Shown here: positions 50,183 to 58,690 of the stretch, piece by piece | Numbering within the stretch: position 1 is the stretch's first letter | How the letters are laid out: every line of letters begins with the position of its first letter | Source: Cognatundibacterium squillarum | Lineage (GTDB): Bacteria; Pseudomonadota; Gammaproteobacteria; Burkholderiales; Burkholderiaceae_D | Direction of reading: 5' to 3' | Assembly (NCBI RefSeq): GCF_014652435.1 | Contig: NZ_BMYU01000001.1 | Location: 868,001 to 932,000, forward strand | Length of the DNA: 64,000 bases | Notes under the pieces: generated by a model | The model's database searches: none | What the model was told of the DNA's origin: nothing | The model's input: only the letters and a program-made list of their open reading frames with translations | Program-made: the position numbers and the translations under genes

Positions 50183-50782
50183 CTACTTGCTGGCCTTATG
50201 TTTCATTCTGGTTCGTATTCGGCTGAGAGCTTCGGGTGTAATGCCAAGATACTTCGCTACATCCCTGACCTGCAGGCGTTTTGAAATTTCGGGGTTGTGA
50301 TGTAAAAATGAACCATACCTGACGTCAGGAGCCATGGTTAGCAATTCGCGTTCACGTTGCTCTTTTTTTAAAATGTGCGTCTCAAGTAAAACTCTTATTG
50401 CTTTTGCCCATTCAGAATTTTGCTCCGCTAGTTTTTGCAATTCAGGGTATCGTAACTGCTCAAGCTCAACATCCTCAACGGCAACGGCAAAGTAATCTGT
50501 GGTCCCACCAGAAATTATGACCGCAGGACAGGCAAAAAAGCCCCCTTCGCCAATGAAAGATTTGATCCACTCTTCGCCTGTTTCATCCAGATAACTTAGT
50601 TTGACGATTCCCGTCCGAATGACGTAGATGTATGGCTGCCATTCACCGGAACCAAATATTTCCTGTGCCCTCAAAAACCGGCGTATCTGTGCATTACTCT
50701 CCAGTGCATCCCATCCTGAAAGCTCCGTTCCGGCAGCGCCGGACATCAACAACCTAGTCTGCCTGAGCAATTTCACGTCCAT
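50183..50782 (-). CDS. Crp/Fnr family transcriptional regulator without a cysteine cluster
   Basis: 199 residues. A cyclic-nucleotide-binding-like barrel (about residues 40-110: IYVIRTGIVKLSYLDETGEE, FIGEGGFFACPAVI) is followed by a dimer helix and a C-terminal HTH (RLQVRDVAKYLGITPEALSRIRTRM). The recognition helix has E184-A-L-S187-R188, the E-x-x-S-R pattern that in FNR reads TTGAT half-sites. Only one cysteine (C85) is present, so it cannot carry an FNR-type 4Fe-4S cluster. The signal is unknown. The ATG overlaps the waaF stop region by 10 bases, so it is cotranscribed with LPS genes. It might act at the FNR-type box 4 kb away. Confidence 0.88.
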   Translation of the reverse strand: MDVKLLRQTRLLMSGAAGTELSGWDALESNAQIRRFLRAQEIFGSGEWQPYIYVIRTGIVKLSYLDETGEEWIKSFIGEGGFFACPAVIISGGTTDYFAVAVEDVELEQLRYPELQKLAEQNSEWAKAIRVLLETHILKKEQRERELLTMAPDVRYGSFLHHNPEISKRLQVRDVAKYLGITPEALSRIRTRMKHKASK

Positions 50783-51798
50783 TGCAAACGTTTCAAAACA
50801 GGCTCGGCAACACTTTCAGGCGACAAATTCCGCATACACTGATGGTGCCCTAATGGACACTCTCTCTGCTTACAAGGAGCGCATTCAATCGGATAACTGA
50901 ATGAAAAAGACATATCGGAAAATGGTGGCGCATGCATTGGATCTGTCGGCCCGTAAATTGCGGCAACAGGACGATTCAGCGATGACGCAATATGCAGCAA
51001 GCCGGAGTCATTGCTGACGATCAGATCCGCAGCTGCGATAAGAGATATCGCCTGAAACAAATCTGTTTTACCGGCAAGCACTTGCGCATGCGGTAAACCG
51101 CTTTGCACCTCATTGCAGACTTCAGTATCTTTTGCAGACCCCATCAGAATAAACTGCACATTCGGATCTGCTGATTGGAGCCGCTGACCAAGTAGCGAAA
51201 AATATTCTGCAGGCCAGCGTTTGGCATTACCAAACTCAGCGCCCGGAGCGAAAATAACAAGGCGCCGCGACTGGATTAGTGAGAAGGCGGCCAATACTGC
51301 AACAACATCCCGATTTTCTATCACCAGCTTCGGTTTCGGTACTTCAGCAGTAAATTTCTTTACAGGAGGGAAAGCCAGTGCACCGTAAAATCGTGTCATC
51401 GGACGCGGATGATTTTTATCATCAAAATGCATCCTGTTAATTAATCCGTACCGACTTTCTCCTTTATACCCAATTCGCAACGGAATACCCGCCAGCCAAG
51501 GCAACAATGCAAATTTCAAGGTATTTGGTAATACATAGGCTGCGTTATATTTTCGTTGTCTGAGTTCACCCGCAAAAGCGAGTCTTTCTCTCAATTGTAA
51601 AGCTCCGTGACGGAATGGCGCCTGAATTACTTCACTGACTTCAGGCATCGCCCGCACAACCTGCGCAACCCAGGCTGTAGTCAGCACATCAATCTGAATA
51701 TCCGGATCTTGGGCATGAAGTAATTGCAATAGAGGTTGAGCCATCACCGCATCACCAATCCAGTTAGGCATAATGACCAGTACACGCTGATTCTTCAT
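50773..51798 (-). CDS. waaF: Lipopolysaccharide heptosyltransferase II
   Basis: Glycosyltransferase family 9 enzyme adding the second heptose to the LPS inner core at the inner face of the inner membrane. 341 residues. RVLVIMPNWIGDAVMAQPLLQ at the start, PLRIGYKGESRYGLINRMH, VIFAPGAEFGNAKRWPAEYF with the donor-site region, FILMGSAKDTEVC, and the diagnostic IVSNDSGLLHIASSLNRPVAAIYGPTDP (around residues 262-289). The CAPCKQRECPLGHHQCM stretch near the end is typical of WaaF. It starts 21 bases after msbA and overlaps the Crp/Fnr gene by 10 bases. Confidence 0.94.
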   Translation of the reverse strand: MKNQRVLVIMPNWIGDAVMAQPLLQLLHAQDPDIQIDVLTTAWVAQVVRAMPEVSEVIQAPFRHGALQLRERLAFAGELRQRKYNAAYVLPNTLKFALLPWLAGIPLRIGYKGESRYGLINRMHFDDKNHPRPMTRFYGALAFPPVKKFTAEVPKPKLVIENRDVVAVLAAFSLIQSRRLVIFAPGAEFGNAKRWPAEYFSLLGQRLQSADPNVQFILMGSAKDTEVCNEVQSGLPHAQVLAGKTDLFQAISLIAAADLIVSNDSGLLHIASSLNRPVAAIYGPTDPMHAPPFSDMSFSFSYPIECAPCKQRECPLGHHQCMRNLSPESVAEPVLKRLQWT

Positions 51799-51819
51799 AT
51801 CACTTTATCTTCTGGAAAA

Positions 51820-53634
51820 TCATTCTGCGAATTGCATTCTGTATAAATTTGCGTAAACGCCGTCCTTTGCCAATAACTGCTGATGCGTGCCCTGTTCCGC
51901 GATCTTTCCATCAGCCAGCACGACAATCCTGTCAGCACGTTCAATTGTTGACAACCTGTGAGCGATAACCAGAGTAGTTCTGCCTCGCATCAGCGCATCT
52001 AATGCAGACTGTACAGCTCTCTCAGACTCCGTATCCAGCGCTGAAGTCGCCTCATCTAGAATGAGAATTGGCGCATCTTTGTATATGGCACGCGCAATCG
52101 CAAGCCTTTGTCTTTGCCCACCCGATAATCGGGACCCGTTATCACCTATGCGTGTTTCAAGTCCATCGGGCAATTCGCTTACGACTTCGCTTAAATATGC
52201 TGCCTGGACGGCAGCCTTTACCTTTACATGATCCGGAGAAGAGTCGCCATACGCTATGTTCGCTGCGACTGTATCATCAAACAGCACTACGTTTTGACTC
52301 ACCATTGCGATCTGACGTCGCAAACTATCAAGTGACAATTCATTGATATCTTGCCCGTCAAGCGTTATTTTTCCAGCCTGAGGCGAGTAAAATGCAGGCA
52401 CGAGATTTACCAGTGATGTCTTCCCTCCACCGGACAGACCCACCAGCGCAACGGTCTCGCCGGACGCGATATCCAGCTGAATATCGTCAAGTGTGACTTG
52501 TTCCTGCCCCGGATAGGAAAAGCTAACACCGCAGAATGATAAATCACCACGCGCGCGTACATTCAGCAGTTTTCCATCCGTTCGCTCCGGGCTGGTATCG
52601 ATCAGCTCAAACACAGATTCCGCTGCCGCCATACCACGCTGTATTGGCCCGTTCAGGTCTGCAAGACGTTTTAACGGAGTAAGCAGCAACATCATTAACG
52701 TGACAAACTCTACAAACTTTCCCACGGTTGTTGCATCTTGAGCAGCCTGCGATACAGCGAACATAATCACTACCGCAACAGACACTGCAGCTGCAAGCTG
52801 GGTCAGTGGTGTCGTCGAAGCAACGGCGATAGTGGTACGCATAGCATAACCACGTAATTTTTCATTACTCTCAGCAAAACGCTTTTTCTCGTATTCCTGA
52901 CCGCCGAATATGCGTACAACCTGTGTTGCACGCGTCGCTTCTTCGATTACTTGTGTAAGTTCATTGTTTACATTCAACTGACTCTGATTCAGCACCCGTA
53001 ATCGTTTACTGACACTACGGACCAAGTAAGCCATGACTGGCATCATAACCAACGCGACGATTGTCAGCTTCCAGTTTTGCCAGACAAGCGCAGCCAGCAA
53101 AACGAATACGGTCAGTGAATCCCGGATCAGCGTTGTCATGGAAACTTTCAGCATTTCTACGATCTGCTGTGCTTCCATCATAATCACATTGATAATACGG
53201 GAAGCAGACTCTTTCTGATAAAACCCTATTGGTACAGAAAGAACTCTGTCGAACACTTGTGCACGTAAGTCGTTCAAAAGTCTGGTAGATATCCAGCTCA
53301 TCAGATAGCTGGTTGTAAATGTACAAATACCGCGTAGCAGAAAGATACCAATAATCGCCGCAGGAATTTTCCACAATGCAAGTCCCTTGATCGCATTCGA
53401 CTTATCTTGCGCAACTGTCTCGCCACTAAGCGTATTCAGCATCGCAACATCGTTACCGCTTGGGCGACCAAAGCCATGATCCAGTATGTAGCCAAGTACG
53501 CGCGGAAAGGCAGCCTCAGTCAGCGCGGTAACAGCCATGGTTAACATTGCGATCCAGAAAAATTTACGGTAAGCCCGCATCGAACGCCATAACCTGCTGA
53601 ATACCGCTCTTGTATTTTGATCAAACAAACGCAT
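51820..53634 (-). CDS. msbA: Lipid A export ABC transporter MsbA
   Basis: Flips lipid A-core across the inner membrane. 604 residues as one half-transporter: an N-terminal six-helix exporter domain (residues ~15-330) and a C-terminal NBD with Walker A VGLSGGGKTSL, Q-loop VSQNVVLFDD, signature RLSGGQRQRLAIARA, Walker B ILILDEATSALD and H-loop VIAHRLSTI. ATG 53634 is used; the longer frame begins with TTG. The position between waaF and an O-antigen-ligase-like gene supports MsbA over a general drug exporter. Confidence 0.93.
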   Translation of the reverse strand: MRLFDQNTRAVFSRLWRSMRAYRKFFWIAMLTMAVTALTEAAFPRVLGYILDHGFGRPSGNDVAMLNTLSGETVAQDKSNAIKGLALWKIPAAIIGIFLLRGICTFTTSYLMSWISTRLLNDLRAQVFDRVLSVPIGFYQKESASRIINVIMMEAQQIVEMLKVSMTTLIRDSLTVFVLLAALVWQNWKLTIVALVMMPVMAYLVRSVSKRLRVLNQSQLNVNNELTQVIEEATRATQVVRIFGGQEYEKKRFAESNEKLRGYAMRTTIAVASTTPLTQLAAAVSVAVVIMFAVSQAAQDATTVGKFVEFVTLMMLLLTPLKRLADLNGPIQRGMAAAESVFELIDTSPERTDGKLLNVRARGDLSFCGVSFSYPGQEQVTLDDIQLDIASGETVALVGLSGGGKTSLVNLVPAFYSPQAGKITLDGQDINELSLDSLRRQIAMVSQNVVLFDDTVAANIAYGDSSPDHVKVKAAVQAAYLSEVVSELPDGLETRIGDNGSRLSGGQRQRLAIARAIYKDAPILILDEATSALDTESERAVQSALDALMRGRTTLVIAHRLSTIERADRIVVLADGKIAEQGTHQQLLAKDGVYANLYRMQFAE

Positions 53635-53688
53635 AGAAAACTCAATTAGAAAAGTCCGGCTCAACGACGGATCAAAGTCAGCCGTCGC

Positions 53689-54963
53689 TCAGCGCCGTAA
53701 TCCGCTCAGTGGAATAGACAAAAGTATGAGGAATGCAACTGCGAAAACTGCATCTCGCATGATCGCATTAAAAAATGCGCCGGCAGTCATAAACAAAGTG
53801 AGTAACAATAGCTGCATTCCACGCTGCCGAAGCGATAAGGATGCGCTTCTCAGTAACGTCACAGACACCCGGATTTGCTGACCCCAAATAATGATCAGTG
53901 CAAACAATCCTATTAGCCCAAGCTCCGTAAGATATAAAAGGTAATCACTATGTGGTGTTGTCATTGTTGCACTGGATAATCCGTTTGCCCGCGCATGATA
54001 GATTGGCATCCAGCTGCCTGCACCGTGCCCTAGCAATGGCTGCTCTGAAATTATTCCGGACGTTATACGATAAATTTCAGAGCGCATTCCGTCATCATCT
54101 TTGCTACGTCTGCCCTCACGCAAATCGTTAACCTGCTGCAGAGTACAAACCGCGCGCAAATGCAAAATCTCCCATGGAGCTGCTTTCACTTCATTAACAA
54201 CGCACGTTGCCGGACGTGGCTGATTTACAGCATATGTCCAGAATGTACTGATACTAGCGATAAAGACAGCAATAAACAGGACGCTCTTCCAACTCCAGCG
54301 AATTGAACAAAGTGTCACGGCAAGAAATCCCAGCACAAACAGCAATACGGCCGTCCGAGTCTTTGCTAAAAATACAGCTGCGGCTGCCAGAAAAACAAAT
54401 AATGCAATATTTCTGACGGATACCTGCCTCTCAAAAAATATCCGCGCCCACATCCAGCAAGCAGCCAATGCCAAAAGTATGCCCAGTAAAATCGACTTAT
54501 TGCCGAGATAGACAGCATAACTTTTGAATAAAGAAATATCAGGCAGCAAATGCATCGTATTCAGTAAAAACAGCATTGCCGCAAGGACCGCACTGCCAAG
54601 GAAAATATTTTCCATTTTTTCCTGCCATTTTCCTGAGGCTAAAGTAAGAAATGGCAAGACCAGCAAATAGGTTTGATAGTGTCCCACCGCACTCCAGAGT
54701 TCATTGCTTGCGACCAGCGCACTGCGGTTCAACAGAGAAATCAGTAGTGTTATCAGACTCAGTAACAAAATCGGAAGTAACAATGGACTCGTTCTGAGAA
54801 TAGCCCAGCGGTTTTTCCAGTTCCCCGTCAATACCCAACTGATCCAGAAGGCGAAAAGTCCCGCATACATAAAGCCGACAGGAAAGAACAGGGTGAGCGG
54901 CAACCACATTAAAATCCGCTCAGAAACGCCTTCTTTCGGGGATGGGGAGAAAAAATATTCCAT
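53689..54963 (-). CDS. waaL: O-antigen ligase / Wzy_C-domain membrane protein
   Basis: 424-residue inner-membrane protein with about eleven hydrophobic segments. The large periplasmic loop (about residues 250-320) contains RSEIYRITSGIISEQPLLGHGAGSW, and HSDYLLYLTELGLIGLFALI follows, the Wzy_C signature with its conserved His and Arg. WaaL joins O-antigen to lipid A-core in the periplasm; a Wzy-type polymerase cannot be ruled out by sequence alone, but the waaF-msbA neighbours favour a ligase. ATG 54963 follows the dnaE stop codon by four bases, so it may be translated from the dnaE transcript. Confidence 0.85.
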   Translation of the reverse strand: MEYFFSPSPKEGVSERILMWLPLTLFFPVGFMYAGLFAFWISWVLTGNWKNRWAILRTSPLLLPILLLSLITLLISLLNRSALVASNELWSAVGHYQTYLLVLPFLTLASGKWQEKMENIFLGSAVLAAMLFLLNTMHLLPDISLFKSYAVYLGNKSILLGILLALAACWMWARIFFERQVSVRNIALFVFLAAAAVFLAKTRTAVLLFVLGFLAVTLCSIRWSWKSVLFIAVFIASISTFWTYAVNQPRPATCVVNEVKAAPWEILHLRAVCTLQQVNDLREGRRSKDDDGMRSEIYRITSGIISEQPLLGHGAGSWMPIYHARANGLSSATMTTPHSDYLLYLTELGLIGLFALIIIWGQQIRVSVTLLRSASLSLRQRGMQLLLLTLFMTAGAFFNAIMRDAVFAVAFLILLSIPLSGLRR

Positions 54964-54967
54964 ACAA

Positions 54968-57900
54968 TTACTGATACTCAATCGCAACCTGTGATTTACC
55001 CAGCCACAAACTCAGCTGGAGCCTCAACTGATCATCGGGGCTTACCCGCCACTGATCAGACAAATAAAAATCAGCATCAGCAGACTGACCGGAGTAACTG
55101 ATTAATACAGGGCATCCATCCGTATTCAAATGAGGAAGTAAAAGTTCACGTAGTTTTTTGAGATCAGCTTTTTCATCCAGCTTTAAGCGCAGCCCCTGTG
55201 AGAATTGAATACGTGCGCGACCAATGTCCAGCACACGCTCAGCAGATATTCTGAGTCCGCCTGAGAAGCGATCCTCCGATACTTTCCCAAGCACAGCAAG
55301 AAATTCATCCTCTTTCAGGAAACCCTTTGCCTCATCCATGAGTTCAGCATAAACACTGACCTCGACTTGTGCAGTTCCATCATCCAGCGTCACAATCATC
55401 ATCTTTCCGCGTTGCGTAAGCTGAGTTCTTACCCCGGCAATTACACCACATATCATCCGCAGATCGCGTGAGGGCTCAAGCTTTGCCAGTGTCGTCTTTA
55501 TAAACTGCCTGACTTCTGGCGCATAGGCATCAAATAAATGACCTGACAAATAATAGCCAAGCGCCTGCTTTTCTTCCATTAAGCGCTGACGGTCCGTCCA
55601 TACTGGGACATCAATATATTGTGGTGGCGGAATCAGATCCTCATCATCCCCGAACAAACTCACTTGATTAGCTGCAGCATCAGCCTGTTCCGCTGCTTCC
55701 ACTGCCAGTGGTACTGTCGCCAGAAGAACCGCGCGGTCCTTTCCAAGACAATCCATCGCACCAGCGCGAATCAGTGCTTCAATTGTTCTGCGATTGACAA
55801 TTCGTTTGTCAATGCGTTTACAGAAATCAAACAGGTCTTTAAATTCACCGTCTTTTTGGCGGGCAGCGATAATGTTTTCTATAGCACTTTGCCCCGAACC
55901 CTTTACCGCTCCCAAACCATAGCGAATCTGAGTCGCACGTTTTCCGGGCTCGCCGACCGGAATAAACCGGTAATCAGAGGAATTAATATCCGGAGGCAAC
56001 ATACTGAGTTTGCACACATCAATTGCGTCTTCAACCAGAATTTTAATTTTGTCGGTATCGTCCATTGCCAGCGACATATTGGCTGCCATGAATGCTGCAG
56101 GATGATGCGCTTTCAGATAAGCGGTGTAATACGACAATAACGCGTAGGCAGCGGCGTGGGATTTATTAAAACCATAACCGGCAAACTTTTCCATCAGATC
56201 GAAAATTTCATCGGCCTTTTCTTCGGTCAAGCCATTTTTGCCGGCACCTTCCCGGAAAATCTTTCGATGCTCGGCCATTTCCTCCGCTTTTTTCTTCCCC
56301 ATGGCCCGGCGCAGTAAATCTGCACCGCCGAGAGAGTATCCCCCGATGACCTGCGCCATCTGCATAACCTGCTCCTGGTAAACCATGATGCCGTAGGTTT
56401 CAGACAGAATGCCTTCGGTACGGGGATCGGGATATTCGAATTTTTCACCGTGCTTACGTTTACAGAAGTCCGGAATCAGATCCATCGGACCCGGACGATA
56501 CAAAGCAACCAGCGCGATAATATCTTCGAAGCGGTCGGGGCGGGCATCTTTCAGCATTCCCTGCATACCGCGACTTTCCAGCTGAAACACTGCGACTGTT
56601 CTGGCTTTCGTCAGCAACTCGTAAGACGCGCGATCATCCAGCGGCAGAGTTGCCAGGTCAAATCCGGACATCGCAGGATCAAGCGCACGAATATAATTGA
56701 CAGCACGGTCAAGAATTGTCAGTGTCGTCAAACCCAGAAAGTCGAATTTCACCAGACCAACAGCTTCAACATCGTCTTTGTCATACTGTGAAACTACGCC
56801 GGAATCTCCGCCCTGGGTGTACAGCGGACAGAAGTCAGTCAGCTTTCCGGGAGCGATCAAAACACCACCGGCATGCATGCCGATATTCCGGGTAATGCCC
56901 TCGACCTGTTGTGCCAGATCCAACAAAGTGCGCACTTCCTCTTCATTTTGCTGACGTTCGGCGAGCAACGGCTCCTCTTCCAAAGCATCAGCAATCGTGA
57001 CTTGTTTCCCCGGCTTGAACGGAATCAGTTTGGATACACCGTCACAAAAGTTATATCCGAAATCCAGAACACGACCAACGTCGCGAATGGCTCCCTTGGC
57101 CGCCATCGTTCCGAAAGTCGCGATCTGGGAAACCGCTTCTTTTCCGTAGCGATCCTTCACATACTGAATAACCCGGTCACGCCCCTCCTGACAAAAGTCG
57201 ATATCAAAATCGGGCATAGAGACACGCTCAGGGTTCAGAAACCGTTCAAACAGCAGGTTGTAACGCAGCGGGTCAAGATCAGTAATCAACAGACAATAAG
57301 CAACCAGAGAACCAGCGCCGGAGCCACGGCCCGGACCAACCGGAACACCGTTATTTTTAGCCCACTGAATGAAGTCAGCAACAATCAGGAAGTAACCGGG
57401 AAACCCCATTTTAATAATGGTATTCGTTTCAAACTCCAGTCTGGCTTCGTAACGCGGACGTTCTTTTTCTCGCTGCACAGCATCCGGGAACAGTTGTTCC
57501 AGACGCATCAGCAAGCCACGTTTTGACTCGTACACCAGAAAATCATTCAGCGACATGCCGTCCGGTGTCGGAAAAAGAGGCAGCTTTGGTTTACCGAGCT
57601 CCAGTGTCAGATTACAGCGTTTGGCAATTTCAACGGAGTTCTGCAGTGCTGCAGGCATATCTGCAAACAGCTCAGCCATCTCGTCCTGGGTTCGGAAACA
57701 TTGCTGATCGTTAAATCTTCTGACACGGCGGGCATTCGCCAGCATATCGCCTTCCGCGATACAGACACGTGCTTCGTGCGCAGTGAAATCCTCTTTATTC
57801 AGAAACTGAACCGGATGGGTTGCAACCACTGGTAAGCGCAGCTTCGCAGCAAGCTGAACTGCCTGACGAACATGCGGCTCCATATTCGGCTGGCCTGCGC

Positions 57901-58483
57901 GCTGAATTTCGATATAGAAATGTCCGGGAAAAATATCTGACCAGCGCTTCGCGCATTGTTCCGCCTGATCATAATTACCATGATCAATCGCCATACCGAT
58001 ATCACCGCTGTGCGCCCCGGACAAAACGATCAGATGTCCGTCTTCACCGGCGGAACGGATTTGCTCCAGCCATTCGAACCGTATTTCCGCACGCCCGCGA
58101 TGCTGGTTTGTGAGCCAGGCACTGGTCAGTAACTCGCAGAGTTGCAGATAGCCCGTTCTGTCTTTTACCAGAATCAGCAAACGTGACGGCTTTTCGCGAT
58201 CTGCTTCGTTCGTAATCCAGACATCACATCCTGCGACAGGCTTAATACCTTTACCACGCGCAGTTTTATAAAATTTGATCATGCCGAAGAGATTCGCAAG
58301 ATCAGTCATTGCCATTGCCGGCTGCCTGTCTTTCAGTGCAGCCTTTACTACATCGTCAATACGGACCAGGCCGTCTACGATGGAGTATTCCGAGTGCATT
58401 CGTAAATGCACAAAACGTGGATCGACTGGCTTTGCAATTTCAGCAACACCAGCATCTTTCTGGAGAGAATTTTCTGTCGTCAT
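54968..58483 (-). CDS. dnaE: DNA polymerase III subunit alpha
   Basis: Replicative DNA polymerase, 1171 residues, normal DnaE1 size. The N-terminal PHP domain is FVHLRMHSEYSIVDGLVRID. The palm has VPVGPGRGSGAGSLVAYCL and the catalytic aspartates in PDFDIDF (about residues 424-430). IGMHAGGVLIAP, QEQVMQMAQ and GYGFNKSHAAAYALLSYYTAYLKAHHP (about residues 790-816) follow, then the OB-fold (GVIAGVRTQLTQRGKMMIVTL) and a short C-terminal tail. AGGGGA lies directly before the ATG. It is divergent from glnS; downstream waaL follows within five bases, an uncommon link of replication and LPS genes. Confidence 0.98.
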   Translation of the reverse strand: MTTENSLQKDAGVAEIAKPVDPRFVHLRMHSEYSIVDGLVRIDDVVKAALKDRQPAMAMTDLANLFGMIKFYKTARGKGIKPVAGCDVWITNEADREKPSRLLILVKDRTGYLQLCELLTSAWLTNQHRGRAEIRFEWLEQIRSAGEDGHLIVLSGAHSGDIGMAIDHGNYDQAEQCAKRWSDIFPGHFYIEIQRAGQPNMEPHVRQAVQLAAKLRLPVVATHPVQFLNKEDFTAHEARVCIAEGDMLANARRVRRFNDQQCFRTQDEMAELFADMPAALQNSVEIAKRCNLTLELGKPKLPLFPTPDGMSLNDFLVYESKRGLLMRLEQLFPDAVQREKERPRYEARLEFETNTIIKMGFPGYFLIVADFIQWAKNNGVPVGPGRGSGAGSLVAYCLLITDLDPLRYNLLFERFLNPERVSMPDFDIDFCQEGRDRVIQYVKDRYGKEAVSQIATFGTMAAKGAIRDVGRVLDFGYNFCDGVSKLIPFKPGKQVTIADALEEEPLLAERQQNEEEVRTLLDLAQQVEGITRNIGMHAGGVLIAPGKLTDFCPLYTQGGDSGVVSQYDKDDVEAVGLVKFDFLGLTTLTILDRAVNYIRALDPAMSGFDLATLPLDDRASYELLTKARTVAVFQLESRGMQGMLKDARPDRFEDIIALVALYRPGPMDLIPDFCKRKHGEKFEYPDPRTEGILSETYGIMVYQEQVMQMAQVIGGYSLGGADLLRRAMGKKKAEEMAEHRKIFREGAGKNGLTEEKADEIFDLMEKFAGYGFNKSHAAAYALLSYYTAYLKAHHPAAFMAANMSLAMDDTDKIKILVEDAIDVCKLSMLPPDINSSDYRFIPVGEPGKRATQIRYGLGAVKGSGQSAIENIIAARQKDGEFKDLFDFCKRIDKRIVNRRTIEALIRAGAMDCLGKDRAVLLATVPLAVEAAEQADAAANQVSLFGDDEDLIPPPQYIDVPVWTDRQRLMEEKQALGYYLSGHLFDAYAPEVRQFIKTTLAKLEPSRDLRMICGVIAGVRTQLTQRGKMMIVTLDDGTAQVEVSVYAELMDEAKGFLKEDEFLAVLGKVSEDRFSGGLRISAERVLDIGRARIQFSQGLRLKLDEKADLKKLRELLLPHLNTDGCPVLISYSGQSADADFYLSDQWRVSPDDQLRLQLSLWLGKSQVAIEYQ

Positions 58484-58488
58484 TCCCC

Positions 58489-58578
58489 TATTCTACCGTG
58501 CCGATGGCCGGAACTCAGCAATCCGGTTGGCAAACGCATAAAACAAATACGCGTTGTTTGCTGCGCTACGGTAGAATA
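58489..58578. promoter_or_regulatory. Divergent dnaE/glnS promoter region with an 11-bp inverted repeat
   Basis: TATTCTACCGT (58489-58499) is exactly mirrored by ACGGTAGAATA (58568-58578). Each arm contains TAGAAT on its outward strand, a good -10 hexamer, one facing dnaE and one facing glnS. The dnaE copy is only about 7 bases from the ATG, so transcripts from it would be nearly leaderless. No strong -35 is visible. Confidence 0.5.
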
Positions 58579-58690
58579 TGAAGGTTTCACGTCCGCAAAA
58601 TCCACCGCTTTTTGCTAGAAAGCACGGATAAGCCAAACAGCTTGATCCCGCGGACGTTCCTCTCTATTGTGACCAGCGCTTACATCTAAC

